Assembly (NCBI GenBank): GCA_033239005.1
Contig: BSQZ01000039.1
Span: forward strand, 5,849,816 to 5,913,815
Direction of reading: 5' to 3'
Length of the DNA stretch: 64,000 bases
Source: Lamellibrachia satsuma
Taxonomy: Eukaryota; Annelida; Polychaeta; Sabellida; Siboglinidae
Shown here: positions 23,345-33,539 of the stretch, one piece after another
How positions within the stretch are numbered: the first letter of the stretch is position 1
How the letters are laid out: each line of letters begins with the position of its first letter
The notes under the pieces: generated by a model
Told to the model about the DNA's origin: nothing
Databases searched by the model: none
Seen by the model: only the letters and a program-made list of their open reading frames with translations
Made by a program: the position numbers and the translations under genes

Positions 23345-23930
23345 TATGATCACAATCATAATCATATTTTATGATTGATTTGATTTGTGCCAATTATGTC
23401 ACAATTATACATGTGTACCACGGTCGCACCTTCCAGATGCTAATTTACGACGCACCGAGGACAATACATAAAACGTGGCCGACAGGGGCTCCACCTGGTA
23501 GAAAATGAGACCAACAGTTATTTTCTGTGTGAAATGTATTTTGGTTACAATATACCGCAAAAGGAATTGCGAGCTTGTGAAAATACTTAAACATGCCCCG
23601 CGTATAATGTTGTTTCTCGCAGTGCAGCTATCCATATCCTATTGTGACGGAACTAGTTGTTTACGTCATGAAACGGTCATCGCCTTACGTTTACATCAAT
23701 GCACTGAACGTCCCCATCATTGGTGCCACTAGCAATTTCACAACTGCCACAATATTTGATGTGCATACATTGTAGTCAGTGGCGCCCCTGTTGGGGAGTG
23801 TGCTTGTCCGATTACGACGGATCTAGTTGTTTACGTCATCTCGTACGAAAATGCACGTGGGATGACGACCGTACTCATAGAGATAGATGTAGACTAGAGA
23901 TGATATGACCAAGTAATTGACGATAACGTA
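23345..23930. repeat. diverged third, partial unit of the duplication block
   Basis: Starts like units 1 and 2 (gattgatttgatttgtgcca) but differs by many substitutions and by deletion of about 20 bp near 23500. It leaves the homology after 23660, with an extra segment to 23800, and rejoins near 23860-23910 (gaccgtactcatagagata). It predates the recent tandem event. Confidence 0.75.
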
Positions 23931-24945
23931 CATTGGCCATATTGGCGTTACAAAGTAGTGTAAAAATGCTAAACGTTATTCGTCTTGGGTACGCGCGATT
24001 CTCCAGTGTTTTTATTAAAGTATCGTTGTAAATGAGATGGCTCAAATAACGTTCTAGTTTCCTTGTGCAATATGATTGAGAACGTACATGCGTTTCTAAA
24101 AACATAAATATATAAGTACATATGGCCCATTTTAAATACATCCGCACCAATTATAGAAGGCGTAATTGTGCAGTTTTGATTTCCATTCTTTCGTTTAGCA
24201 CGCTAATCATTGTGTGAACAAATGTTTATTACGAGTACCTCTTGCAAAACCATCAGGCTTACGCGAGGCGAAATATCACGTAAAACAATTGTGTGAAGTG
24301 TCACTGGTAACTTATCGTGAAGTTTGGAGTACGACGCGGATTTTCGCTCATTGACAAAAACTTGCCGACACGACTTGCATAATCGTCAATATAAACAGGT
24401 TATCTACGGATAATTAGATGAGATAATGTTAGCTGTTTATATTTCATATATTATATAAACTGGTTACATCGATCAATGCTTATATCGCCTTTAGTAGTAC
24501 AACCAATTACGTTATACGTAGCTACATGATTGTAAAGTGTTGTTCAGGTTTTAATCATTATCATTTTAGACCATCAATTGCTGTCCGAGGTATAGGAATG
24601 TCTCTAAAAGTTATATTTATGAAGCTACAACAAAATAATATTTTGCAGACTGTAATCATATACTATATACTATTGGCGCATGCAAAACAATTATATTTCG
24701 TCAAATATTTTTTTCTTAAGGCGTCATCCATTATGCCTTGTATAGGCGAAAACAGCCTGTCCGAATTGGCGTACCTCATTGAAAATGCATCTAAAAGCAA
24801 ATTAATTTACAAGTTATCCAAACTTAAGTGATAGGTTTCTGTTAAAGTAATGTATAAGCTATATGTTACTTGTGCTAGATTTCCTATTTTAAGATATCTA
24901 AATAATATATGACCTTATTTAGATGTGTCCATAAATATTTGCAAC
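23930..24945. other. AT-rich sequence with one unassigned plus-strand frame
   Basis: The plus frame 24526-24831 (101 residues, with MSLKVIFMKLQQNNILQTV and a lysine-rich end SKLIYKLSKLK) is open but has no recognisable motif and no second copy in the window. Nothing else is seen. Confidence 0.3.
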
Positions 24946-24948
24946 ACC

Positions 24949-25330
24949 GTTACCGACAAGTTTGTATCCACTCCATAGCTCACAAATTAATGCTTATTCA
25001 TTCATTATGTGGCGCCACCGTTTGCTTGACGAATATGAAGAATACTGCGTTGGCCGTGTGATTTCTGCAGTTTGCGAATAAATCAGGTAAGAAACGTTAT
25101 TATTTCACCGTATGTTTATTGAATATCAACACCGTTACCAACATTTAGTATATGAGATGCAGTTATTGATAAAAAATAGAAAATATGGTGATATAGGCCA
25201 TGATAATACATCTTGATATATGTAACAATGGGCGATATTAAAGCACCGTGTTTCGCGTAAACCCCAGAAAACCATTAATTTATCAACACTGTTACTATCA
25301 ACACCGTTACCACTGCGCGGTGTTGAGCAT
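24949..25330. repeat. spaced ACACCGTTACC motifs
   Basis: The motif caacaccgttacc occurs at 24949, 25126 and 25300, with a variant caacactgttact at 25289 and an inverted ggtgttgag at 25319. Spacing of the first three is about 175 bp. The sequence between is not obviously repeated, so these may be short functional sites or remnants of a satellite. Confidence 0.45.
25000..25086 (+). other. possible 5' exon with strong splice donor
   Basis: Ends AATCAG/GTAAGAAA, a consensus donor, 525 bp before a T-rich acceptor at 25610. A 24-residue frame (MWRHRLLDEYEEYCVGRVIS) lies inside but ends before the donor, so the exon is probably 5' untranslated if real. Confidence 0.35.
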
Positions 25331-25610
25331 TTTCCCTATAAACAAGTACACAACTACTTGTATGCATTTTGGATTATAAAAATGCTTAGAAACGTCGCAT
25401 ATATGAGGATAATATACGTGTTTATATAAGCCAAATCGTACGTTTGTTTTATGATTAGTGTTTGAGTTACCGTGTAGGACCTATGATAATCAAACAGATC
25501 GATAACATATTGTTGTTTTGTGAATTTTGTAATAAAATATATTGTATGTGTATATATGTATGCATTTCTGGTGTATGTTTATGCAAGTATAGTTTACATT
25601 GAATTTTCAG

Positions 25611-26020
25611 AACTAAGATGCCGTTGGCAAGTGCCGAAAAATACGTCGGTATCTTCAACGTTTACGGGAAGACGCGGCGCGACATGATATTTCAAACAAT
25701 GGGAGTTGGACAGGTGGACCGAGCGAAAGAACCTCGATAAAACACCCACAATAGAGAGCAAGACGGAAAGGGGAAAACGTATATCGAGATCACGATGGAG
25801 AAAGGCCTAAAAAAGTCATGACAAAAAACGAAATCTTCAAGCAATTGTGACTCCCCCCGGGTTCCCCCGATCACGAACCTATCGGCGAAGTACCAGAACC
25901 TGAGGCCCAGAGCGCTACGGACGTGCACGGAAGATGAAGGCACGGAACACGTCAAAACTCTACCGGAAAAAGGAGTTGCTAAAGATTCCTGTTTGCCAAA
26001 AAGCATAGTTGGAGTGGTAA
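25611..26020 (+). pseudogene. basic-region protein pseudogene, unidentified family
   Basis: After the acceptor gaattttcag, ATG at 25618 opens MPLASAEKY. With a one-base shift this continues RYLQRLREDAARHD, then in another frame DRWTERKNLDKTP, RISRSRWRKA, a stop, and finally KNEIFKQL, stop, LPPGSPDHEPIGEVPEPEAQ. The pattern (SAEKQRRYRERLK-like basic start, arginine-rich middle, proline-rich tail) resembles a widespread invertebrate family of uncharacterised proteins, possibly of transposon origin. At least three breaks make it a pseudogene. Family assignment is by memory of the pattern only. Confidence 0.45.
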
Positions 26021-26045
26021 TACACATACTTGCAATTTTTTATAT

Positions 26046-26120
26046 ATGTGTACGTGCGTGAATGCGTGCGTGCGTGTTGCAAGCATTTTGTGTGTGTGCG
26101 TGCGTGCGTGCGTGTATGTT
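26046..26120. repeat. (GTGC)n/(GT)n microsatellite
   Basis: GCGTGCGTG-type repeats interrupted by aagcattttgtg. Confidence 0.85.
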
Positions 26121-26930
26121 TCCTATGTAGGCTAACAACTCAAATATATTAATACATACAAGAAAAATAGTTAAATAAGAAAGCTAACGCTTGATTTATA
26201 TGCTTAATGTACGCATCTAAGTACATATGCAGCACATTCAGGTGCAAATATATTTCCATTCAACCCCACAGAGATTCATTAACTCAGCAATTTATTGCGT
26301 TTAGTTTTGATCGTCAACACGTTTCACATGTTATGCTTGTGTTTCAGTACTTTAACGGAACGTTGAGTGGGTTGAAATATATACACACTTTTCCTTGGAC
26401 AGGAGTCACATTCCACAAGTTATACAACATTATACTCTTTTCAAGTTGAAGGAGTAAAAGCAGATACACATTATTTAAAGTATAAGGTGGCGTATCGAAA
26501 GCAGGCCGTTCGTGTAGTATCTTATCAGCTAGAAGCACGAAAGCAGTCACATAAACCATAACATTTGACTGACTGACACAATGGAATTTACCAAAAATCC
26601 TGTTAAATGTGAAAAAAACATAAATTTTCTTACAAAGTTATGCCATGTTTGGTTAAAAATCAAGCAATTATATGGATATTAGTTTGAAAATAAACTCATT
26701 AGTATATTTAAAGAGACAGTAAGCAGGCTTCGTTGGTTCGCAATGCTCTGGAAATCTAGTGTATATGATATATGATTCACCAAGTGTCCAAATCGACCTA
26801 CAGTTAAATTATGCTACTCTTTAGACTTGGCTGTCAAACAAATAATAATGACTTGACAAGCAGGAGTGTTCCATAATGTGTCTATATACGCATTGTGCCG
26901 CAACTTGTAATAAACGTTGACACTTTCTAA
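26120..26930. other. no gene seen
   Basis: AT-rich. The two overlapping frames near 26207-26559 lie on opposite strands and have no motif. Confidence 0.5.
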
Positions 26931-27375
26931 AAAAAATCACTGTTTGGGGTAAGACCGCAGTTGACCTTCTTGTTTATTGTTTCACACGATTGTAGGGCGT
27001 ATTAAATTGTGATATTTGAATTGAAACAATTCATATGATATGACTTAAGAGCAATTGAGCAGGCATATTCAAAGGTTTTTTGTAGAAGCTATTGGATGTG
27101 AAATAATACATTATTTAGAGTTTAACAGGCGAAGGGATTTAAGTGAATTGTTCTGCTATGGCCCACGTGGGCGCATTTTTTATTGATGGCCATCGCACAC
27201 TGGGGAGTTTTAAAAGTGCTGGAGGTTTGTGATTTTGACCAAACTTGGTCAGCATATCAATGAGATGATGGCAGTTGCTGTGAAAAAATTTAAGAATTTT
27301 TGATGGTCACGTTTTTTTATAATCAGACAAATCGTTAACATGGCCACCAATGCAATTTTGCACTATAGTCTCCCC
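26930..27375 (+). repeat. dispersed repeat R, copy 1
   Basis: Shares with 42975-43440 (same orientation) and 32155-32545 (inverted) the blocks gtagggcgtattaaattg, aattgagcaggcatattca, gcccacgtgggcgca, atggccatcgcac/atgggcatcgcac and gttaacatggccaccaatgc. No coding potential is conserved, so it is a non-autonomous interspersed element of about 450 bp. Termini are not defined. Confidence 0.75.
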
Positions 27376-27430
27376 CCTGCAACGCGGACAGCTATTTCTG
27401 GACCGTGGGGGAAGCACGTCGCGACCGTTG

Positions 27431-27570
27431 ACCAATCCAATGCGGGCTTCACTGACCTGAACGGCGCGACGCGATGCGGTGACTGACCAATCCAATGCGC
27501 GCTTCACTGACTTGAACGGCGCGACGCGATGCGGTGACTGACCAATCCCATGCGCGCTTCACTGACAAGG
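27431..27570. repeat. ~55-bp tandem repeat, 2.5 units
   Basis: gaccaatccaatgcg-gcttcactgac, then acggcgcgacgcgatgcgg, repeated at 27431, 27486 and 27540 with few changes. Confidence 0.85.
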
Positions 27571-29230
27571 ATGGCATAATTATCATCCAGCGACGCATAT
27601 GACCCGTCCCCCGCGATGACAGACAGCTGAACCCCAGGCTTACCCGACCCGCGACGGACAGATCGCTCCGGCCCAAGACACGGCCTGTAACTGCTCGCGG
27701 AGCAGCGCACAGATTCGACAATGATAGCGAGTCGTTAACGAAGACGCAGTATTGCAGAAAGCGACGGAACTTAGCGCCGACTGAGACAGAAATAAGGCGG
27801 CAGAAATGCGCAGCTATAGCGCTGTGTGTGTGTTTCACACACTGGTGACAACTGCAAAGTCGACTGAATGCGTCCACAGGGACGTAGTATTTGTGAACCG
27901 AATTATCTGCTTAGCAGATTCCTTGTAACAGGCGATAATGAATTCACGTAGCGACATGGGTAGTTATAATTACGATAGCAACGCCGACCGAAATCCCGGG
28001 ATTACGCTTTAAAATACAAAGTTTCAAATTGGTGATTGACGACTTGACTCCACGAAGTAACAAACGCGACAACTGACGCTAAGACCATATGTATCGCTGT
28101 TATTAAAAAGACAATGTCCATCCCGATACAGTGCACGGTTAAACGGGGATTACTGTACATTTTCGATCAACTGTCGATCTATTGTCAAAAACATTCTTTG
28201 GAACAGCGACCGACATCGACGTTCGTAAATGCCAACGTTAGTGCGACTCTACAGCCGACGAAACTATAGCGTATTGTACCTTCGGTAAACCAATTGCTTT
28301 CAGCAATTAACTAAAACCCATGATCAGCTAGTGACGTTTCGTGAGAATATTATTGCATTACAAGTGAAACACAAAAGGCGTATTTATAATTAGGTTTTCT
28401 AACAAAGTATCTGCGTAAACAGACATAATTTAATGCGTATTTTGACTTTTGCTAGTCTCCAATGCTATACTTTTCTAATGTGAGAAACGTATCCGGGAAA
28501 TTTGTCCTGTACCGTAGCAATTGTCATAGTGTGTTTGTTCGTGATGGTTGTAATGCTTTAGAGTAATGTATCGACACCAAAATTGTGTCACAAACGGATA
28601 GAACATCCATGTCGTAACGTGAAAGATCACATCGAAACCGTTAGCTGTTAAAGATGTCTACATACTTATTGTAGCACACGAATTGACTTGTGTGGATTGT
28701 TGATGTATAATTGCTTTTATCCTAGCATTGTGAAGCATCATTTCATGATTGTTTATGTAGCTTTTAGATACAACAGTGTATTATTGATACGCACTGGTTT
28801 ATACGTCAACGGACATTGATTTGCTTAATCGGCGTTTGCATCAGTGCTGGATAGAGTAGAACTTATATTCTACATGATAATTTGTGTTTATTAAGTGTCT
28901 ATGTATGTTCAGGTACATTGTAACGTGCATGTGATTGTCGATGTTTTATTCTAGTACTTTGTATGACGCATGTGTGTACCGACGTTTGTTTTACGGTACC
29001 TTGTAAAATATATGTGACTACCAATGCTGTATTATTGGTACATTGTACGGTACGTGTATAAGTACTAACGTCTATTTTTCGCGTATGTCAAAGATATGTA
29101 CATTGTCTGTTTTAGTGAAGGTATACTCTTCATTGTATTCTAGCAACTTCGTTGTTTAGACTACGGTAGCATAATCAAACTGACCTCTCCTTTAAGTTTT
29201 GTTTTAAGTTGATTTTAAATTGTTGTGTCA
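27570..29230. other. no gene seen; GC-richer to about 28080
   Basis: 27370-28080 is GC-rich relative to its surroundings. The minus frame over 27877-27449 has no motif and runs through the tandem repeat. 28700-29110 holds loose repeats of a ttgta-rich, tgtatg-like pattern (around 28920, 28990, 29050). Confidence 0.5.
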
Positions 29231-29849
29231 AAAACAATACGTTGTTTTGGAGAAAAAAACGTGGGAGGAATGTAAAGTATATGCCAGTTTGGTTTAATTA
29301 GTGTTTAATAGTTAATGTTACTAAGTCATTAGGAAGTGTTATTCGACGTATTAAGCCTGGATTAGCAGCAGAAAACAGGTTTCGAAAGGTTTATAGTTAA
29401 ACCACCCAAGTGGATATAGACGAAATCCACATGGTGCCAAAGACTGAAGGTAATGTTTAGACGCTTCAGTCCTCCCTTTAGTCCTGACATTTGCTAAATT
29501 CCTCTGACCTCCGAGGTCAACTTAATTGGATAACTGAAAGGGAACCCTGGATTTGGCCCAGCTCGAAGAGTTCAACAGTTTAACTTGCAAACTGTGCATG
29601 AAAGGGCTGGCAGGCGTCATTGTCCAGCGGTTGAGAGGGTGGGTGGATTTAACAAATTGACCAATGGTAAAGCGTATTGGGTATTTAAGCAATAACATCT
29701 ACATCTGGAAGAAATGCTGGACCACTGCGTGCGTGCAGCCCCGAAGAAGATAAGGACAAGGATAAGGGGGCATATAATATCTTACAATAATGATGACTAT
29801 TACTGACTGAGAAGCCACCTGCCAACAAACCTAGATCCGCCCCTGGTTA
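29230..29849 (+). mobile_element. LTR-like block, possible solo LTR or 3' end of an element
   Basis: The sequence runs from gtgggaggaatgtaaag near 29262 through gaagaagataaggacaagg near 29743 to ccaacaaacctagatccgcccctgg. It ends abruptly at 29849 where a different repeat resumes (ttagtatcgcctta, inverted relative of 20190-20120). That junction marks the right end of an insertion. Composition and ending resemble LTRs of Gypsy/BEL-type elements, and a near-identical ending lies at 3-31. The left end and the target-site duplication were not found. Confidence 0.4.
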
Positions 29850-31700
29850 GTATCGCCTTAATTAATGCGTCCTTTCAGGAACGCGGCAGAGCGGTGTCAT
29901 ATTATGGAGCCCTTATCAGTTGACCCATGATACAGCGATGCAGGCACGGACCAGTGATATCCATACTGTTGCACGGCAAGAACCCACTGGAGGCGCAGTG
30001 TTTATACTGTACCGCAGCCAGTTTTCGTCATATATCATACTAACATCTAGTAAATAACTTCAGAATAAATGTAGACCCTACAATTGGTTAAACTACATGT
30101 CTCACTAATGTGACTGTTAAATAACTATAACACTATGTAGATTGCGGATGGTAAGCTTATGCCTAAATTAAGAATAGTCCACTGTAAGACAAGTTTGTAA
30201 GATAACATTGCATTTATTACAGCTTACTAACTAAACTGATAAACTAAACTAAAATTATACAAAACCATGTTTCTCAGTCATTGCACAATTTACACTCCTG
30301 ACATAACTTCAGTACCACATCAAGGAGAGAACCTGTACAAATAGGAACAGAACAAGTAACCTATTTGCATATCATAGCGTCCAGTGTAAGATAAGATGAA
30401 ACATAAGTATCTATTAAGTAACATAGTTCCAACACATTGATGCTGTTCACAATATTGTCTGTAAAATACCTGTTATCTTATGCAGTACTAATATATAATA
30501 ATATTTTAATGTTAATCCATAAATTCCCTAGCATACATGTAAGTTTTAATGTAACAACTAGTATTCTACATGTATAAAGTGACTTAATAAACCCTATAAT
30601 AGCATAAACTCAACATTCAACAATGTTGTCTGTTTCACATGTGTATTGCCCAAGACACTGCCTGACTAGCCTAGCTGTCATTGCACTGTTGTTTACTAAC
30701 AAGTCTTGCACACTGCTCAAAGCACAGCAGGTCTCTAGGGTCTCTGCTAGGGAATAGTCAAGACCAACCCCCACACAGCCCCCTCTAAGAGCAATTAATC
30801 AATAACTTCAAAAGGAGATATGGCACCAACCTGATCCTGGCTACAGTTACCTTATTACACGCACAATCTATCAATGCACGTTGCATATCAAATTTCATAA
30901 CATATTAACTATAACAGTAGCACCACTATACATGATCTAAACTGACATTTCTGAGGTGTTCTATACAGTGTACATGTATCAGTTAATGACTGCAAGTGTT
31001 CAACATTTTTTGTACAATTGAGGATTCTTACCTGTGAAAAGAGATTTTACATCCTATCGTCTGTCAATTACAGTTGTAAGCCACACAGGAAATAACCATA
31101 TTCATTGTCCAACAACTGTCTCCAGCATGCCTCCAAATGTCTTGGAGAATTTAACACTAATGCACGCTGTCCACACTCATAACACAACTGCTGGGACCAC
31201 CCTCACCCAAATGAATAATCAATCTGGTGGTCATGCACCATTAAGAACAAATGACAATGACAAATCTTCAAGTTAATTAGTTCATTGTGTGATCTTCACT
31301 GGCTACTGGCCTGATAAGTTTATACTTCTCTGGTAGCCACCTCATCTTCATTGCTTTTGTTTGCCTTATACTGTACATGATGATGATAAGGAAATTTACT
31401 TACCTACGTACTTACTTACTTGCTTACTTACATATGTTAGACAACTATTTGTAACACGCTATGTTCAAACTATAAATAGTACTACCTTCTGTGTCATGCC
31501 AGTGTCATGCTCGTTATGCCATTCACCGATAACGTACTGAACCCTGATTGGCTAGCTCTCTCATTCAATAATACTGTACTCATCGCTGACTGGATCAAAA
31601 ATAGTACGTTTTCATATAAAAAAAACTCATTAACGATTTTCCCAGTGTTTATTTAGTAACCTCCTATGTTGATGTTTGATATGGCCTCCTTCACTACTCG
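29850..31700. repeat. inverted relative of the 2.65-kb unit, split by ~1.6 kb
   Basis: 29850-29915 is the inverted counterpart of 20120-20190 (gaacgcggcagagcggtgtc). 31590-31695 is the inverted counterpart of 19900-20000 (gtaacctcct, atatggcctcct). In the direct copies these parts lie only ~120 bp apart; here about 1.67 kb separates them. The inserted stretch 29916-31590 has no recognisable gene. A plus frame at 31034-31276 lacks motifs, and a (TTAC)n patch lies at 31395-31435. Confidence 0.55.
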
Positions 31701-32155
31701 TGCGTGTGTGCGATCTTGCGTACGTGCGTGTGTTGTATTCCAAACTGTCGTAGCTGACTCCCTATGATTTCCTGTTGGTGTTTACAACATGTAGAGTTTA
31801 TTCCTCGATACTCGGGGCATCTATTATAAATTAGTATTATAAAGAAATAAAGAAAACCTTGTCTAGTTTTGCCACGCTTGAATGAATAGCTGGGATGTTT
31901 GCGGTTGGCTGAGCCATTGAACATCCAGGGCACAGTACAAAAGATAACATCGGTGTACTCATATCGGTAATGTCACACGCACGCCTCTAGCTTATTCAGT
32001 ATTTACCTTCATGGAGTTGTCCAGATATGACCATTCCTGAGTGTTTGACCCATTTCATTCTGACTGCACCTCCGGGTGTAACTGACCCTTTTATTACTGC
32101 CGGACTAGCCTGACCAGCACTAATATTCCTGTGTTGTATAACAACTCAACTTTAG
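31700..32155. other. non-coding, shared with 42360-42540
   Basis: The segment around 31870-32060 (cacgcttgaatgaa, cggttggctgag, ctctagcttattcagtattt) parallels 42390-42560. No gene is seen. Confidence 0.5.
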
Positions 32156-32545
32156 GGTTCAGACCACTGTAGAGAATTGCATTGGTGGCCATGTTACCGT
32201 TTTGTCTGACCAAATGTTGTCAAAGTCACATACCTCCAGCTCTTTTAAAACGCCCCGACGTGCGATGCCCATCAATTTTGACAAAAATAGCCATGTATTG
32301 ATGCGCCCACGTGGCACATAGCAGAAAATTTCCCGTAAATCCCTCCGCCTGTTTAACTCTCAAAAAATACAGCCAATAGCTTCTACAAACAAACCTGTGA
32401 TTATGCCTGCTCAATTGCACTAATGTCACATCATATGAATTGTTTAAATTTATGTATCGCAATTTAATACGCCCTATATTCGTGTGAAACAGGAAGGTCA
32501 ACGGAGGTCGTACCCCTTTAGCCGAGTTCATTCATTCAGTTAGGC
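32155..32545 (-). repeat. dispersed repeat R, inverted copy
   Basis: Inverted counterpart of 26930-27375 and 42975-43440 (gaattgcattggtggccatg at 32174, gcgcccacgtggc near 32301, gcctgctcaattgca near 32406). The minus frame here is only the repeat read through. Confidence 0.75.
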
Positions 32546-32586
32546 GCGACCAAACAGTTAACCTTAGTAATGATACGTGGACTTAC

Positions 32587-32848
32587 TAGTCGTTTTCTCG
32601 GTTTCAGTAAGTAAGGAAATCTGCTGTCGAAGTTCCTCGATGGCCTTCTGGTTGCGAATTTTCTCTTTTTCATAGTCTTCTTCAAGATTACCCAACTGCC
32701 GATGAAGGCGACGAACCATCGCCCACACGTCTGTCTCGCTGTATTCGCTGTCACAGTATCGTGTCGTACACTGCGACAATACCAGGTCTTGTTTCACGAC
32801 ACACGCCAAGACCACAATGGCCAGCAAACGCAGAACTCTTCCAGACAT
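32587..32848 (-). CDS. signal-peptide and coiled-coil exon (inferred exon 1 of FN2-PAN gene)
   Basis: The minus strand from Met at 32848 reads MSGRVLRLLAIVVLACVVKQ, then DLVLSQCTTRYC. This is a basic start, a hydrophobic core and a plausible signal cleavage before QC at residue 26. Residues 40-84 form a charged heptad-like helix (RRLHRQLGNLEEDYEKEK and EELRQQISLLTETE), a likely oligomerising coiled coil. The exon ends ACTA/GTAAGT at 32587, a consensus donor in phase 1, matching the phase-1 acceptors of the FN2 exons at 16937 and 5830 and the PAN exon at 4997 on the same strand. The upstream Met at 32905 would bury the signal sequence, so 32848 is preferred. Linking it to the FN2 exons is inference from phase, strand and secretion. 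Confidence 0.6.
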
Positions 32849-32999
32849 ATCGGCAGGCGACCCGACGCAAGTATTAAATGAAGAAATTCTCTCGGTGTAT
32901 CTCATGCACCAGGGTACGCAGTTGCTGTCATGCGCATACGCACTACATGTTTATGTGCTAAGCTCCGCCCACTTGGTAGGTTTGCATCACAAAACTTTG

Positions 33000-33007
33000 T
33001 ATAAATA
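33000..33007 (+). promoter_or_regulatory. TATA box, plus strand
   Basis: TATAAATA followed by G and a GC-rich stretch (agcgcgcagccgaccg) is a textbook RNA polymerase II core promoter. It points right, about 150 bp above and divergent from the signal-peptide exon. The transcript would begin near 33030. The first ATG (33132) opens only 16 codons, so the plus-strand product is unknown. A LINE interrupts the region from about 33540. Confidence 0.4.
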
Positions 33008-33304
33008 GAGCGCGCAGCCGACCGTGCAACTTCCTCATCTCGCGTAGAAGACCCCGTGATTCCACTGTTAGTGTGTGCATTGTACAAGTCAACCGCAAGT
33101 TTATTATTATTTAACAGTTGATATTACAGCCATGTTATCCAGGTGTTTCCACAAGGCCTACAGTAATTATTCCAGTCACTAGTATCAGAGAGATCAGGTT
33201 CAGGCCTGTGTGAATGGGAGAGAGAATATCACAGGGCACATATACGTTTGTACCAACTGGGGTGGGCTGGTCATTCAGGCACCTGTGAATTGGAGGGAAG
33301 GCCT

Positions 33305-33305
33305 C

Positions 33306-33340
<35 letters not shown>

Positions 33341-33370
33341 GTGCGTGTGTGTGTGTGTGCGTGTGCGTAA
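33305..33370. repeat. (TG)n microsatellite
   Basis: About 30 TG units with a few interruptions. It generates the TH-rich minus frame. Confidence 0.95.
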
Positions 33371-33539
33371 GTGCGTGTACATATAACCGTTAATGGAGAG
33401 CATGCCAGTTGTAGGGATGCACAACAAAATAGTGCATACATATTTTAATGCTAGTGTGTAAAGGGAAAAATGACGACTTGGTATAAAAAAATCTCTTTCC
33501 AACAAAGTCACAAAACACATTTCTGTTTTAAATGTGTGC

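Noticed and set aside
27449..27877. 142-residue minus-strand frame
   Set aside because: Runs through a 55-bp tandem repeat and shows no domain.
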